Shown here: in pieces, positions 1 through 7,979 of the stretch
Numbering within the stretch: the first letter of the stretch is position 1
How the letters are laid out: each line of letters starts with the position of its first letter
Assembly: GCF_001468265.1 (NCBI RefSeq)
Contig: NZ_LNRZ01000003.1
Coordinates: 434,001-498,000, forward strand
Source of the DNA: Sphingopyxis sp. H050
GTDB lineage: Bacteria; Pseudomonadota; Alphaproteobacteria; Sphingomonadales; Sphingomonadaceae
Length of the DNA: 64,000 nucleotides
Direction of reading: 5' to 3'
The notes under the pieces: model-generated
Databases searched by the model: none
What the model saw: the letters and a program-made list of their open reading frames with translations, nothing else
What the model was told of the DNA's origin: nothing
Program-made: the position numbers and the translations under genes

Positions 1-983
1 CCGGGATGGCGGTCGCGATCCTCGTTGCGATGCTGATCATCTGGCTGTCGCCGATCAAGGACGTCACCCCCGAACTCCGCGCGCGGACCCAGCCGACCCT
101 GCTCGACCTGGGCGTCGCGGTCGTTGGCGGGATCGCGGGCGTCTATGCGATCATGCGCAAGCTGTCGGGGGTCATGGTCGGCGTCGCGATCGCGACCGCG
201 CTGGTGCCGCCGCTGTCGACCGTCGCCTTCGGACTGGTCACCGGACGGTTGGATTTCGCGCTCGGCGCCGCGCTGCTGTTCCTGACCAACACGCTCGCCA
301 TCGCCTTTGCTGCAACTATCGTCGCGCGGTTCAACCATTTCGGCCCGTCGCTGACGCGGCAGCATACCGCGATGCAAGTCGCGGGGATCGTCGTCGCGCT
401 CGGCATATTGTCGATCCCGCTCGCGCTGTCGCTCAACGGCATAGCGCGCGAGGTGCGGGCGCGCAGCATCGTGCAGTCCGAACTGAACCGCCTGCTCGGC
501 GACGGCGACCGCGTCGACAGCCTGAATGTACGGACCGAGAATGACGAGGTGGCGGTCGACGGCGTCGTGCTCGTCGATCAATATGCCGCGCGGCTCAATG
601 ACGATCTGGCGGCCAAGGTGCGCAGCGAGCTCGACCGCGCGGGCCGAGTCAATATCGTGCAGTTGCGGCAGCAGACCAACGCCGCGGTTCAGTTCGAGGA
701 GCGGCTGAACCAGCGTATCGCGACGCTCGAGCAGCGCGACGACGACAGCCGCGCGATCCTAGCCGGGCTGACCGTCGGCGACCTGCTGCCGCGCGATCGC
801 GTGCTGATCGACGCACAGGCCCGCCGCGTGATCGTCCAGCGCGACCAGGAGACCGAGGGTGAGCAGGTCGCCGCCGCGATCGACCGCATCATGGCGTCGG
901 TGCAGGCGACGCATCCGCAGTGGCTGATCCAGAATGGCGCGCTGACCGCGGTGGAGCCCGCGACGGAACCGGCGGGGCGCTGA
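1..983 (+). CDS. DUF389 family membrane protein, C-terminal part (5' end outside window)
   Basis: The reading frame is open to the left edge, so the gene begins before the window and only about 326 residues are seen. The visible part has hydrophobic helices around residues 1-15, 30-50, 55-75, 80-105 and 122-142, including the segment VGVAIATALVPPL. A soluble tail of roughly 180 residues with charged heptad-like stretches follows. This arrangement matches the DUF389 (TIGR00341-type) family, whose biochemical role is not established. The ATG at base 6 is internal to the frame and should not be taken as the true start. The stop is TGA at 981-983, and no clear terminator follows. Family assignment is by recognition of the membrane core; function is unknown. 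Confidence 0.72.
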   Translation, partial: GMAVAILVAMLIIWLSPIKDVTPELRARTQPTLLDLGVAVVGGIAGVYAIMRKLSGVMVGVAIATALVPPLSTVAFGLVTGRLDFALGAALLFLTNTLAIAFAATIVARFNHFGPSLTRQHTAMQVAGIVVALGILSIPLALSLNGIAREVRARSIVQSELNRLLGDGDRVDSLNVRTENDEVAVDGVVLVDQYAARLNDDLAAKVRSELDRAGRVNIVQLRQQTNAAVQFEERLNQRIATLEQRDDDSRAILAGLTVGDLLPRDRVLIDAQARRVIVQRDQETEGEQVAAAIDRIMASVQATHPQWLIQNGALTAVEPATEPAGR

Positions 984-1081
984 ACAGCTTTCGCAGACCT
1001 ATTCGGGTTGACCTGTCGCGCCCGATCGCATGTGATGCACCATGATCCGCGGTGAACGGCCGGGGGCAGGGGAGAGACGAT

Positions 1082-2362
1082 ATGCGCGGCAAGCGGTTGG
1101 CGCTGGCGATGATGATGGCGTGTGCGGGATCGGGCCCGATTGCTCTGCCAAGCTATGCGCAGACGGCGCCTTCCGAAAAGCTGACGATCGACAAGGCGCG
1201 GATCGATGCCGCGCTGAAGGCGATGATCGCCGACGGACGCGCCGCGGGCGCCTCGGCGCTGATCTGGCAGGATGGGCGCGAGGTCTATTTCGGCAGTGCG
1301 GGCATGGCCGACCGCGACGCGAAGCGCCCGATGCGCCGGGATACGATCGCGCAAATCTATTCGATGACCAAGCCGGTGACCGGCGTCGCGCTGATGCAGC
1401 TGTGGGAAGCCGGCAAGTTCCATCTCGACGATCCGCTCTCCAAATATCTGCCCGAATATGCCGATATGCGCGTCTATGCGGGCAAGGATGCGGCGGGGCA
1501 GCCGCGCTATGTGCCTGCCGAACGGCCGATCACCGTGCGGGACATCCTGCGCCACACCGCGGGCTTTGCTTATGGTGCGGGGCCGACCCCCGCGCACGAC
1601 GCCTATGTCGCGGCGAACCCGCTCGCGCTGGCGATCCCTCTGTCCGAGTCGAGCCGGCGGCTGGCGAAGGTGCCGCTGCTCTATCAGCCGGGAACGCAGT
1701 GGGAGTATAGCATTGCGGTCGACGTGCAGGCCGCGCTGGTCGAGAAATTGTCCGGCGAGCGCTTTGCCGACTATGTACGCGGGCATATCTTCGAGCCGCT
1801 CAGGATGACCGAGACGGCCTGGCGGCAGCCGGATGACCGGCTACCGCGCTTCGCTGCGATGAACGTGAAGAAGGACGGCAGGCTCGTCCAGCAGAGCGAT
1901 GCCGAGGCGCGGACGCTGAATTTCCAGGATCATGCGCTCACCCCCGGCGGCTTTGGCCTCGCCTCGACGCTCGATGATTACCAGCGTTTCGCGCGGATGC
2001 TGGTCAATCAGGGCGAGCTTGACGGCGTCCGCATCCTGCAGCCCTCCACCGTGCGACTGATGGCGACCGACCAGCTCGACCCCGCGATCACCGAACGCGC
2101 CTGGCTGCCCGGCAAGGGGTCGGTCGGGTTCGGTTTCGACGTCGCGGTCCGCAAGGCTGCGCCGCAGACGCCGCAGGAGAATCGCGGCGCCGTCGGCGAA
2201 TTTTTCTGGGACGGCGCCGCCTCGACGCTGTTCTGGGTCGACCCGGCGAACAAGCTGACCGCGGTCTTCTTCGTTCAGAGCATGCCCTTCGACGGGACGC
2301 TCCACCGCGATTTCCGCGCCGCGGTCTATGGCGCGACCTATACGGGACCGCCCGGCGACTGA
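1082..2362 (+). CDS. Secreted serine hydrolase, beta-lactamase/esterase class C fold
   Basis: A protein of 426 residues with an N-terminal signal peptide (about residues 1-27, ending near SYAQ). The catalytic SxxK motif is S94-M-T-K97 in IYSMTKPVTG. The second motif is Y209 in WEYSIAVDV, where the Asn of the classical YxN motif is missing; a GFGFDV segment near the C terminus stands in for the KTG/HxG region. This pattern is common in EstB-like esterases and D-aminopeptidase-like hydrolases rather than true AmpC enzymes, so an antibiotic-resistance role should not be assumed. The ATG at 1082 is chosen over an upstream GTG at 1052 because it follows a GGGGAGAG ribosome site and directly gives the signal peptide. 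Substrate is unknown; location is periplasmic or secreted. Confidence 0.82.
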   Translation: MRGKRLALAMMMACAGSGPIALPSYAQTAPSEKLTIDKARIDAALKAMIADGRAAGASALIWQDGREVYFGSAGMADRDAKRPMRRDTIAQIYSMTKPVTGVALMQLWEAGKFHLDDPLSKYLPEYADMRVYAGKDAAGQPRYVPAERPITVRDILRHTAGFAYGAGPTPAHDAYVAANPLALAIPLSESSRRLAKVPLLYQPGTQWEYSIAVDVQAALVEKLSGERFADYVRGHIFEPLRMTETAWRQPDDRLPRFAAMNVKKDGRLVQQSDAEARTLNFQDHALTPGGFGLASTLDDYQRFARMLVNQGELDGVRILQPSTVRLMATDQLDPAITERAWLPGKGSVGFGFDVAVRKAAPQTPQENRGAVGEFFWDGAASTLFWVDPANKLTAVFFVQSMPFDGTLHRDFRAAVYGATYTGPPGD

Positions 2363-2463
2363 TTGCCGGTCCTGGGGGGGCAGGGCGAAGCGCTCGACCT
2401 GTCGGTGCGGGTAAGCATTTCCGCGCTCTTGCGCTTCGCCGCGTCCAGCGGCAAAATATCCCC

Positions 2464-3378
2464 ATGGGGAGAGAGATTTACCATTGGTCGGTCGCGGCCG
2501 TCATTGCCGTGCTGATGCTGCCTGCGCCCGCTGCGGCCAAGGAGCCGCTGCGGCTGAAGCCCAGCTCGAAATGGAACGTCCATTATGCCGAGGACAGTTG
2601 CCGCATGGGACGCAGCTTCGGCGAGGGCGACCAGAAGGTCACGATGATCATCGACCGCTATCAGCCGGGCGATGATCTGAAAGTGAGCTTTATCGGCAAG
2701 CCCGCCGACGCCTATGCGGTCCAAAGCGAGGCACAGCTCCGCTTCGGTCCCAACGAGGAATGGCAGGGCGTGCCCTTTTTTCCGGCGACGCTTGCCGACA
2801 AGACGCCGACGCTGATCCTGCGCAACACCCTCCGCATCGCGCCGCGCGCCGAGGCGGAAGTCGATGCCTATCAGGCGGCGGTCGAGGCCGGCACCGACGA
2901 CAGCTTCACCTGGTCGACGATCAGCCCCGAACGGGAGGCGGCGGTGACCTTCGTCGAAGTGAAGCGGGCGGTGCGGCGGCCGTTCATCCTCGAAACGGGC
3001 AGCATGGGCGCGCCCTTCGCGGCGCTGCGCAAATGCAACGATGAACTGCTGGCGCATTGGGGCATCGACGTCGCCCGCCACGCGACGCGCAGCCGGACGG
3101 TGGTGCCGAAGGAGAAGCCCAGTCGCTGGCTGCGGTCGGCGGACTATCCGATACGACTGCTCGCCGAGGGCAAGCGCGCGATCGTCCATTTCCGCCTGAC
3201 CGTCGACGAAACCGGCAAGCCCACCGACTGCAACATCCAGCAATCGACGCGCCCCAAAGGCTTCGACGAGGCGGTGTGCAAGGGGCTGATGAAACGCGCG
3301 AGCTTCGAGCCGGCGCTCGATGCAGAAGGCAAGCCGCTCGCCTCTTATTATATCAGCACCGTCATCTTCCTGATCTAG
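2464..3378 (+). CDS. Exported protein with TonB C-terminal domain
   Basis: A protein of 304 residues with a hydrophobic N-terminal signal (about residues 8-25, ending in PAAAKE). The last 80 or so residues fit a TonB C-terminal fold: YPIRLLAEGKRAIVHFRLTV followed by DETGKPTDC and a closing strand ending in the final residues. The middle 200 residues are a beta-rich region I do not recognise. Stand-alone proteins of this type are frequent in sphingomonads and usually lack the proline-rich periplasm-spanning arm of real TonB. It is therefore probably not the main energy transducer. It lies just upstream of the enoyl-CoA hydratase (8-base gap) and may share its transcript. Function beyond the fold is not known. 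Confidence 0.7.
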   Translation: MGREIYHWSVAAVIAVLMLPAPAAAKEPLRLKPSSKWNVHYAEDSCRMGRSFGEGDQKVTMIIDRYQPGDDLKVSFIGKPADAYAVQSEAQLRFGPNEEWQGVPFFPATLADKTPTLILRNTLRIAPRAEAEVDAYQAAVEAGTDDSFTWSTISPEREAAVTFVEVKRAVRRPFILETGSMGAPFAALRKCNDELLAHWGIDVARHATRSRTVVPKEKPSRWLRSADYPIRLLAEGKRAIVHFRLTVDETGKPTDCNIQQSTRPKGFDEAVCKGLMKRASFEPALDAEGKPLASYYISTVIFLI

Positions 3379-3386
3379 GATCGTCC

Positions 3387-4175
3387 ATGTCGCTTCTTCT
3401 CGTTACCCGCGGAGACGGCGTTGCGACCGTCACGTTGAACCGTCCCGAGGCGATGAACGCCCTGTCGCGCGCGCTCCGCGCCGAACTGGCCGCCGCCATG
3501 CGCGAACTCGCCGCCGATCACAGCGTCCGCGCGATCGTGCTGACCGGCGCGGGCGAGCGGGCGTTCACCGCCGGGCTGGACCTTAAGGAACTGGGTGCCG
3601 ACACGAGCAACCTCGGCGCAGCCAATGCCGAGGGCGCCGAAGAGAATCCGGTGAGGGCGATCGAGCTGTGCCCGCAGCCGGTGATCGGCGCGATCAACGG
3701 CGTCGCGATCACCGGGGGGTTCGAGGTCGCGCTGGCGTGCGACATATTGATCGCCTCGACCCATGCGTGCTTTGCCGACACCCACGCGCGCGTCGGCATC
3801 CTGCCCGGTTGGGGCCTGTCGCAGAAATTGTCGCGCGTCGTCGGGATCAGCCGCGCGAAGGAATTGTCGCTGACGGGCAATTTCCTGGATGCGGAGGCTG
3901 CGCGCGACTGGGGACTCGTCAACCGCGTTGTGGCGCCCGCCGAACTTTTGCCGGCGGCGCAGGCCCTCGCGCGCGACATCGCGAGCATCGATCCCGCCAC
4001 CGTGCGAACCTATAAAAGGCTGATTGACGATGGCTATGCGCTGCCCCTCGGCGAAGCGCTGGCGCTCGAGCAGCGCGTCTCGGGCGCCGCGAATCGTCGG
4101 GTTACGGCCGAGGAGGTCGAGGCGCGGCGTCTCGCCGTGATCGCGCGCGGGCGCGAGCATTCGGGACCGCGATAG
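3387..4175 (+). CDS. Enoyl-CoA hydratase/isomerase (crotonase) family protein
   Basis: A crotonase-fold protein of 262 residues. The two oxyanion-hole segments are visible: GERAFTAGLDLKEL (about 56-69) and NGVAITGGFEVALACD (about 104-119). Of the two catalytic glutamates of classical hydratases, the first is present (E113 in GGFE). The second position is occupied by H133 in FADTHARVGILPGWG, so the hydration chemistry may differ from the textbook enzyme. The start ATG 3387 gives a normal family N terminus (MSLLLVTRGDG). It precedes, on the same strand, an acyl-CoA-pathway kinase and a dehydrogenase, which suggests a role in degradation of a CoA-activated acid. The exact substrate cannot be read from the sequence. 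Confidence 0.88.
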   Translation: MSLLLVTRGDGVATVTLNRPEAMNALSRALRAELAAAMRELAADHSVRAIVLTGAGERAFTAGLDLKELGADTSNLGAANAEGAEENPVRAIELCPQPVIGAINGVAITGGFEVALACDILIASTHACFADTHARVGILPGWGLSQKLSRVVGISRAKELSLTGNFLDAEAARDWGLVNRVVAPAELLPAAQALARDIASIDPATVRTYKRLIDDGYALPLGEALALEQRVSGAANRRVTAEEVEARRLAVIARGREHSGPR

Positions 4176-4230
4176 GAGGAGCGTCGACTGGGTGCCGGTT
4201 GGCGCGCCCGACCCTGACGCTTTTGGTGGC

Positions 4231-4252
4231 TTGCCGTTTACGTAAACTGCAA
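4231..4252. promoter_or_regulatory. 22-bp near-perfect palindrome, probable operator
   Basis: The arms are TTGC and GCAA around a perfect 12-bp palindromic core, GTTTACGTAAAC (4236-4247). Only one pair (4235/4248) does not match. The site ends 13 bases before the ATG of the kinase gene, so a bound protein would block promoter clearance or initiation there. The ACGTAAAC-type core recalls sites of MerR-type (LiuR-like) and TetR-type regulators of acyl-CoA catabolism, but this resemblance is from memory and unproven. No regulator gene lies next to it in the window. Confidence 0.6.
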
Positions 4253-4265
4253 GCAATATCGCGGC

Positions 4266-5597
4266 ATGACCGATCTGCCCCAGGCCTTGGCGAGCGTCAT
4301 GACCCGCGTCGCGGGACCCGGCGCGCTGTCCGGGCTCGGCCGGCTGTCGGGCGGCGCCAATATGGAAAGCTGGGCCTTCGATTGGGCGGGCCGCGGCTAT
4401 GTGCTGCGCCGCGCGCCCTCGGCCGATTATATGGCGGAGCGGCCCTATGGCCACGCCGACGAGGCGGCGCTGGTCATGGCCGCGCATGCGGCGGGGGTGA
4501 AGGCGCCCGAGGTGGTGGGCGTGCTGGCCGCTGACGACGGCATGGGCACCGGCTATGTCATGCGCCGCGTCGTCGCCGAAGTCAGCCCGGCGAAGATACT
4601 GGCCAACCCGCCGCCCTCCCTGCTTGCCGACCTGGGCCGCGAACTCGCGCGCATCCATGCGATCCCGCGCGAGACGATTCCTGCTGCGATCCCGCTGATG
4701 GACACGGCCCAGGCGCTTGCCGAACTGAAGGCGCGTTTCCTTTCCTATGGCGGCGACCGCCCCGCGATCGCGCTGGCGGTCAAATGGTGCGAGGACCATC
4801 TGCCCGCGCCCGCCGATCCCGTGCTCGTGCATGGCGATTATCGCATGGGCAACATCATGGTCGATGCGGACGGCCTCGCGGTGGTGCTCGACTGGGAACT
4901 TGCGCATCGCGGCGACGCGCACGAGGATCTCGCCTTCGGCTGTATGACGGTGTGGCGTTTCGGCCGGCTGGACCGGCCTGCCTTCGGAATCGGGAGCCTC
5001 GAAGACTATTTCGCGGCCTATGAAACAGCTGGGGGGGCCAGGGTCGACCGCGACCGTTTCCGCTTCTGGCTGATCTACCGCACGCTCTGGTGGGCGCTTG
5101 GCTGCCTGCAGATGGGTCAGGCGTGGCGCAGCGGCGCCGACCGCACCGTCGAACGGGTCGTCGTCGGCCGCCGCACCGCGGAGCAGGAGCTCGATTTGAT
5201 TCGCCTGCTCGGCGAAGAAGCGCCCGCAGCCGAGCGTGCACGAGGCTTGCCGCCCTCGCCGCCACCGGGTTCCGATCTGACAGGCGAGCCAACCAACCGC
5301 GAGATGGTGCAGGCGGTACGCGACTGGATCGAGGGCGCGATCAAGCCAAAAGCCGAGGGACACGCCAAGTTCGAGGCGGTGGTCGCGATGAACGCGCTGG
5401 GCATCGTCATGCGCGATCTCGACGCGGGCGTGCGCGCCGAGGACCAAGCGCTGTCGGCCGCCCTGATGTCGGGTGAGACGACCCTCGCCGAGCCCGGACT
5501 GCTCGCGAGGCTGCGCCGCGCGGTGCTCGACAAATGCGCCGTTGACAGTCCCAAATATGCGGCGCTCGCCGAGGCGCGCGCGGAGTGGAACGGATAA
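4266..5597 (+). CDS. APH-type phosphotransferase (ACAD10/11, LvaA-like kinase) with DUF6285-like tail
   Basis: A protein of 443 residues. Residues about 25-290 form an aminoglycoside-phosphotransferase-like kinase domain, with the catalytic loop HGDYRMGN (H189, D191, N196) and the metal-binding D209 in VLDWELAH. The last 100 residues (about 345-443) form a separate helical segment resembling DUF6285, often found beside such kinases. Kinases of this subgroup associated with acyl-CoA dehydrogenases phosphorylate hydroxyacyl-CoA, as in ACAD10/11 and LvaA of levulinate catabolism; they are not drug-resistance enzymes. The gene overlaps the upstream end of the acyl-CoA dehydrogenase region (20-base gap to its ATG), and a palindromic operator lies 13 bases before its start. 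The ribosome site before ATG 4266 is weak. Confidence 0.85.
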   Translation: MTDLPQALASVMTRVAGPGALSGLGRLSGGANMESWAFDWAGRGYVLRRAPSADYMAERPYGHADEAALVMAAHAAGVKAPEVVGVLAADDGMGTGYVMRRVVAEVSPAKILANPPPSLLADLGRELARIHAIPRETIPAAIPLMDTAQALAELKARFLSYGGDRPAIALAVKWCEDHLPAPADPVLVHGDYRMGNIMVDADGLAVVLDWELAHRGDAHEDLAFGCMTVWRFGRLDRPAFGIGSLEDYFAAYETAGGARVDRDRFRFWLIYRTLWWALGCLQMGQAWRSGADRTVERVVVGRRTAEQELDLIRLLGEEAPAAERARGLPPSPPPGSDLTGEPTNREMVQAVRDWIEGAIKPKAEGHAKFEAVVAMNALGIVMRDLDAGVRAEDQALSAALMSGETTLAEPGLLARLRRAVLDKCAVDSPKYAALAEARAEWNG

Positions 5598-5617
5598 GAC
5601 CAGCGGGAGAGACGATC

Positions 5618-6913
5618 ATGGATTTTGCGGTTCCGGCCGATTTGCAGGCCTATCTGGACGAGCTCGACGCCTTTATCGAAGCCGAGATCAAGCCGCTGGA
5701 AGAGGCCGACGACAATATCCGCTTCTTCGATCATCGCCGCGAGCATGCGCGCACCGACTGGGACAATCAGGGCCTGCCGCGGCACGAATGGGAACAGTTG
5801 CTCCGTCAGGCTACGCGCAAGGCCGATGCCGCGGGCCACTGGCGCTTTTCGGCGCCGAAGAAATATGGCGGCAAGGACGGCAGCAATCTGTGGATGGCCG
5901 TGATCCGCGAGCATTTCGCGGCGAAGGGCCTCGGCCTCCACAACGACCTCCAGAACGAGCACAGCATCGTCGGCAACTTCCCCTTCGTCGAGATGTTCGA
6001 ACAGTTCGCGACGAGCGAGGAACAGAAGCAGGAATTCATCCTCGGCGGCTTCGAAGGCAAGCGGCGCACCGCCTTCGGCCTCACCGAACCCGACCATGGC
6101 AGCGACGCGACGCATATGGAAACGCGCGCCGTCCGCGAGACCCGCGACGGCGTCGACGGCTGGCTGATCAACGGCCGCAAGATGTGGATCACCGGCATGC
6201 ACGTCGCGACCCACTGCGCCACCTTCTGCCGCACCGACGGCAAGGACGGCGATGCCAGGGGCATCACCTGCCTGCTCGTGCCGACGGGGACGCCGGGTAT
6301 GACGGTCGACGAATATATGTGGACCTTCAACATGCCGACCGACCATCCGCGCATGACCTTCGACAATGTCTGGGTGCCCGACAGCGCGCGATTGGGCCCC
6401 GAAGGCGGCGGCCTGTCGATCGCGCAGAGCTTCGTCCACCAGAACCGCATAAGGCAGGCGGCGTCGTCGCTCGGTGCGGCGGTCTTCTGTATCGAGGAAA
6501 GCGTGCGCTACGCGAGGGAACGCAAGCCGTTCGGCGAGGCGCTGGCCAGGAACCAGGCGATCCAGTTCCCGCTCGTCGAACTCGCGACCCAGGCCGAAAT
6601 GCTCCGACTGCTGATCCGGAAAACCGCGTGGGACATGGACAACACGCCGCACAAGGAGATCGAGCGCACGCTCTCCGACAAGGTCAGCATGTGCAATTAC
6701 TGGGCGAACCGCCTCTGCTGTGAAGCCGCCGACCGCGCGATGCAGGTGCATGGCGGCATCGGCTATTCGCGGCACAAGCCCTTCGAACATATTTACCGCC
6801 ACCACCGCCGCTACCGCATCACCGAGGGCGCGGAGGAGATCCAGATGCGGAAGGTCGGGGCGTATCTGTTCGGCTATCTGGGGCCGCGGCGCGAGACACT
6901 GGGCAGGATCTGA
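5618..6913 (+). CDS. Acyl-CoA dehydrogenase family protein
   Basis: A flavoprotein-type dehydrogenase of 431 residues. Hallmarks are AFGLTEPDHGSD (the FAD/substrate loop, about residues 149-160), the helix AMQVHGGIGYSRHKPFEHIY and the C-terminal signature RITEGAEEIQMRKV, which carries the usual catalytic-base glutamate position. ATG 5618 is preferred to an in-frame GTG at 5585 because it is preceded by GCGGGAGAGA and gives the normal N terminus MDFAVPADLQ. It is directly downstream of the APH-type kinase and probably co-transcribed with it. In the LvaA/LvaC pathway a dehydrogenase homologue removes phosphate from a 4-phosphoacyl-CoA, so this enzyme could be an eliminase rather than an oxidase. 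A strong hairpin follows the gene. Confidence 0.9.
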   Translation: MDFAVPADLQAYLDELDAFIEAEIKPLEEADDNIRFFDHRREHARTDWDNQGLPRHEWEQLLRQATRKADAAGHWRFSAPKKYGGKDGSNLWMAVIREHFAAKGLGLHNDLQNEHSIVGNFPFVEMFEQFATSEEQKQEFILGGFEGKRRTAFGLTEPDHGSDATHMETRAVRETRDGVDGWLINGRKMWITGMHVATHCATFCRTDGKDGDARGITCLLVPTGTPGMTVDEYMWTFNMPTDHPRMTFDNVWVPDSARLGPEGGGLSIAQSFVHQNRIRQAASSLGAAVFCIEESVRYARERKPFGEALARNQAIQFPLVELATQAEMLRLLIRKTAWDMDNTPHKEIERTLSDKVSMCNYWANRLCCEAADRAMQVHGGIGYSRHKPFEHIYRHHRRYRITEGAEEIQMRKVGAYLFGYLGPRRETLGRI

Positions 6914-6955
6914 CGCCGAAGCTCTGCTTTGGGGTGGGGAACGGACGGTTGCCAC

Positions 6956-7034
6956 CTTCGTCATCCCGGACTTGATCCGGGATCCACGACGACGGCGCGG
7001 TTATGGATCCCGGATCAAGTCCGGGATGACGAAG
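6956..7034. repeat. Palindromic intergenic repeat with 31-bp perfect arms
   Basis: The left arm 6956-6986 and right arm 7004-7034 are perfect reverse complements separated by 17 bases. The arm contains CCCGGACTTGATCCGGGATC. Related but degraded copies occur at 33774-33850 and, as a fragment, at 32231-32254. It lies between convergent genes (acyl-CoA dehydrogenase and a methyltransferase), where it would form a very stable hairpin in either transcript and may end transcription in both directions. Elements of this type are widespread between alphaproteobacterial genes. Confidence 0.85.
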
Positions 7035-7096
7035 AAGACATTCTCCCCATGGCTGCGCCACCGGGAGGATCCATATCTGCAACCGGTCGAAACCGC

Positions 7097-7843
7097 TCAG
7101 CCCGGCTTGCGAAAACGCAGCGCGAACTGGTCGGTCTTGCCGCGGATCGCGGGGTCGAAGACGTTTGCGGTGCGCGGGTCGTCGGCGCGGCGGTAGAGGT
7201 CGCTTTCGGCCTCCAGCTTGAATCCCGCCTTGGTCAACGCCGCGACCACCGCCGCCTTGTCGATGCGGTGCAGGCTGTCGGCCAGCGTCGTGCCGGTGCC
7301 GTCGGCGGCGCTGTGATCGACGATCACCAGCGTGCCGCCAGGCTTGAGCGCCGCGAACAGCGCCGCGCTCGCCTTGTCGCCGGTGCCTTCGGGGAACGGT
7401 TTCAGATAGAGGTCATGGAAATTCTGGACCGTGATGATGGCGTCGAGCGGCGCGGGGAAGGCGGGGGCCGCGAACGGCCCCGCGACCGCGTCGACATTGG
7501 CATAGGCCGCGTCGACCGCGGCCTGGTCGGTGCCATATTGCGCCTTGAACTGGATGAATTCTGCGGGTTGGAAAGCATACACCGTGCCCGTTGGTCCGAC
7601 CGCGGCCGCGAGCAGCCGGGTCACATAGCCGCCGCCCATGACGAAATCGCCGACCCGTTCGCCGGGCGCGATCTCGGCAAAGGCAAGCAGCTCGGCGGGT
7701 TTGCGCGCTGCGTCGCGGTCGCGGTCGGCGGCGGGGCGCGCCGGATCGGCGAGCGCCGCGGCATAGTTCGGGGCGGCGTCCTTGGCGACCAGCGGGGTCG
7801 CCGAAACGGCGAGGAGCAGGGCGAGGGCAAGCGGACGGATCAT
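7097..7843 (-). CDS. Exported class I SAM-dependent methyltransferase-like protein
   Basis: A protein of 248 residues with a signal peptide (MIRPLALALLLAVSATPLVA). It then has a Rossmann-type methyltransferase core: ERVGDFVMGGGYVTRLLAAA fits motif I, followed by TVYAFQP, and a later TLVIVDHSA strand. It resembles the predicted methyltransferases of COG4798, a group with a secretion signal and unknown substrate. Start at 7843 is chosen because AAGGGAG lies about 10 bases upstream and it gives the signal peptide; a longer frame to 7912 would destroy it. It is divergent from the amidohydrolase at 7980. A periplasmic methyltransferase would lack ready access to SAM, so its activity is uncertain. 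Confidence 0.72.
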   Translation of the reverse strand: MIRPLALALLLAVSATPLVAKDAAPNYAAALADPARPAADRDRDAARKPAELLAFAEIAPGERVGDFVMGGGYVTRLLAAAVGPTGTVYAFQPAEFIQFKAQYGTDQAAVDAAYANVDAVAGPFAAPAFPAPLDAIITVQNFHDLYLKPFPEGTGDKASAALFAALKPGGTLVIVDHSAADGTGTTLADSLHRIDKAAVVAALTKAGFKLEAESDLYRRADDPRTANVFDPAIRGKTDQFALRFRKPG

Positions 7844-7979
7844 GGCATCGACTCCCTTGGTGTGTCGCACCGCTATAACAGCATCGCCGCCGCCGCGCCC
7901 CTTTATTTGCATATCGCGATTTTGATGATAGGTTTCTTCGTGAAACTAAAAATACAGAACAAGATTCGGGAGAGTCGGC

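Noticed and set aside
1082..2362. Antibiotic-resistance beta-lactamase
   Set aside because: The SxxK motif is present but the YxN motif is not; esterase or peptidase activity is more likely.
3375..5447. Long minus-strand frame opposite the hydratase and kinase genes
   Set aside because: The plus-strand genes show catalytic motifs; the antisense product has none.
4266..5597. Aminoglycoside resistance kinase
   Set aside because: The kinase domain is coupled to an acyl-CoA dehydrogenase and carries a DUF6285-like tail, which fits acyl-CoA metabolism.
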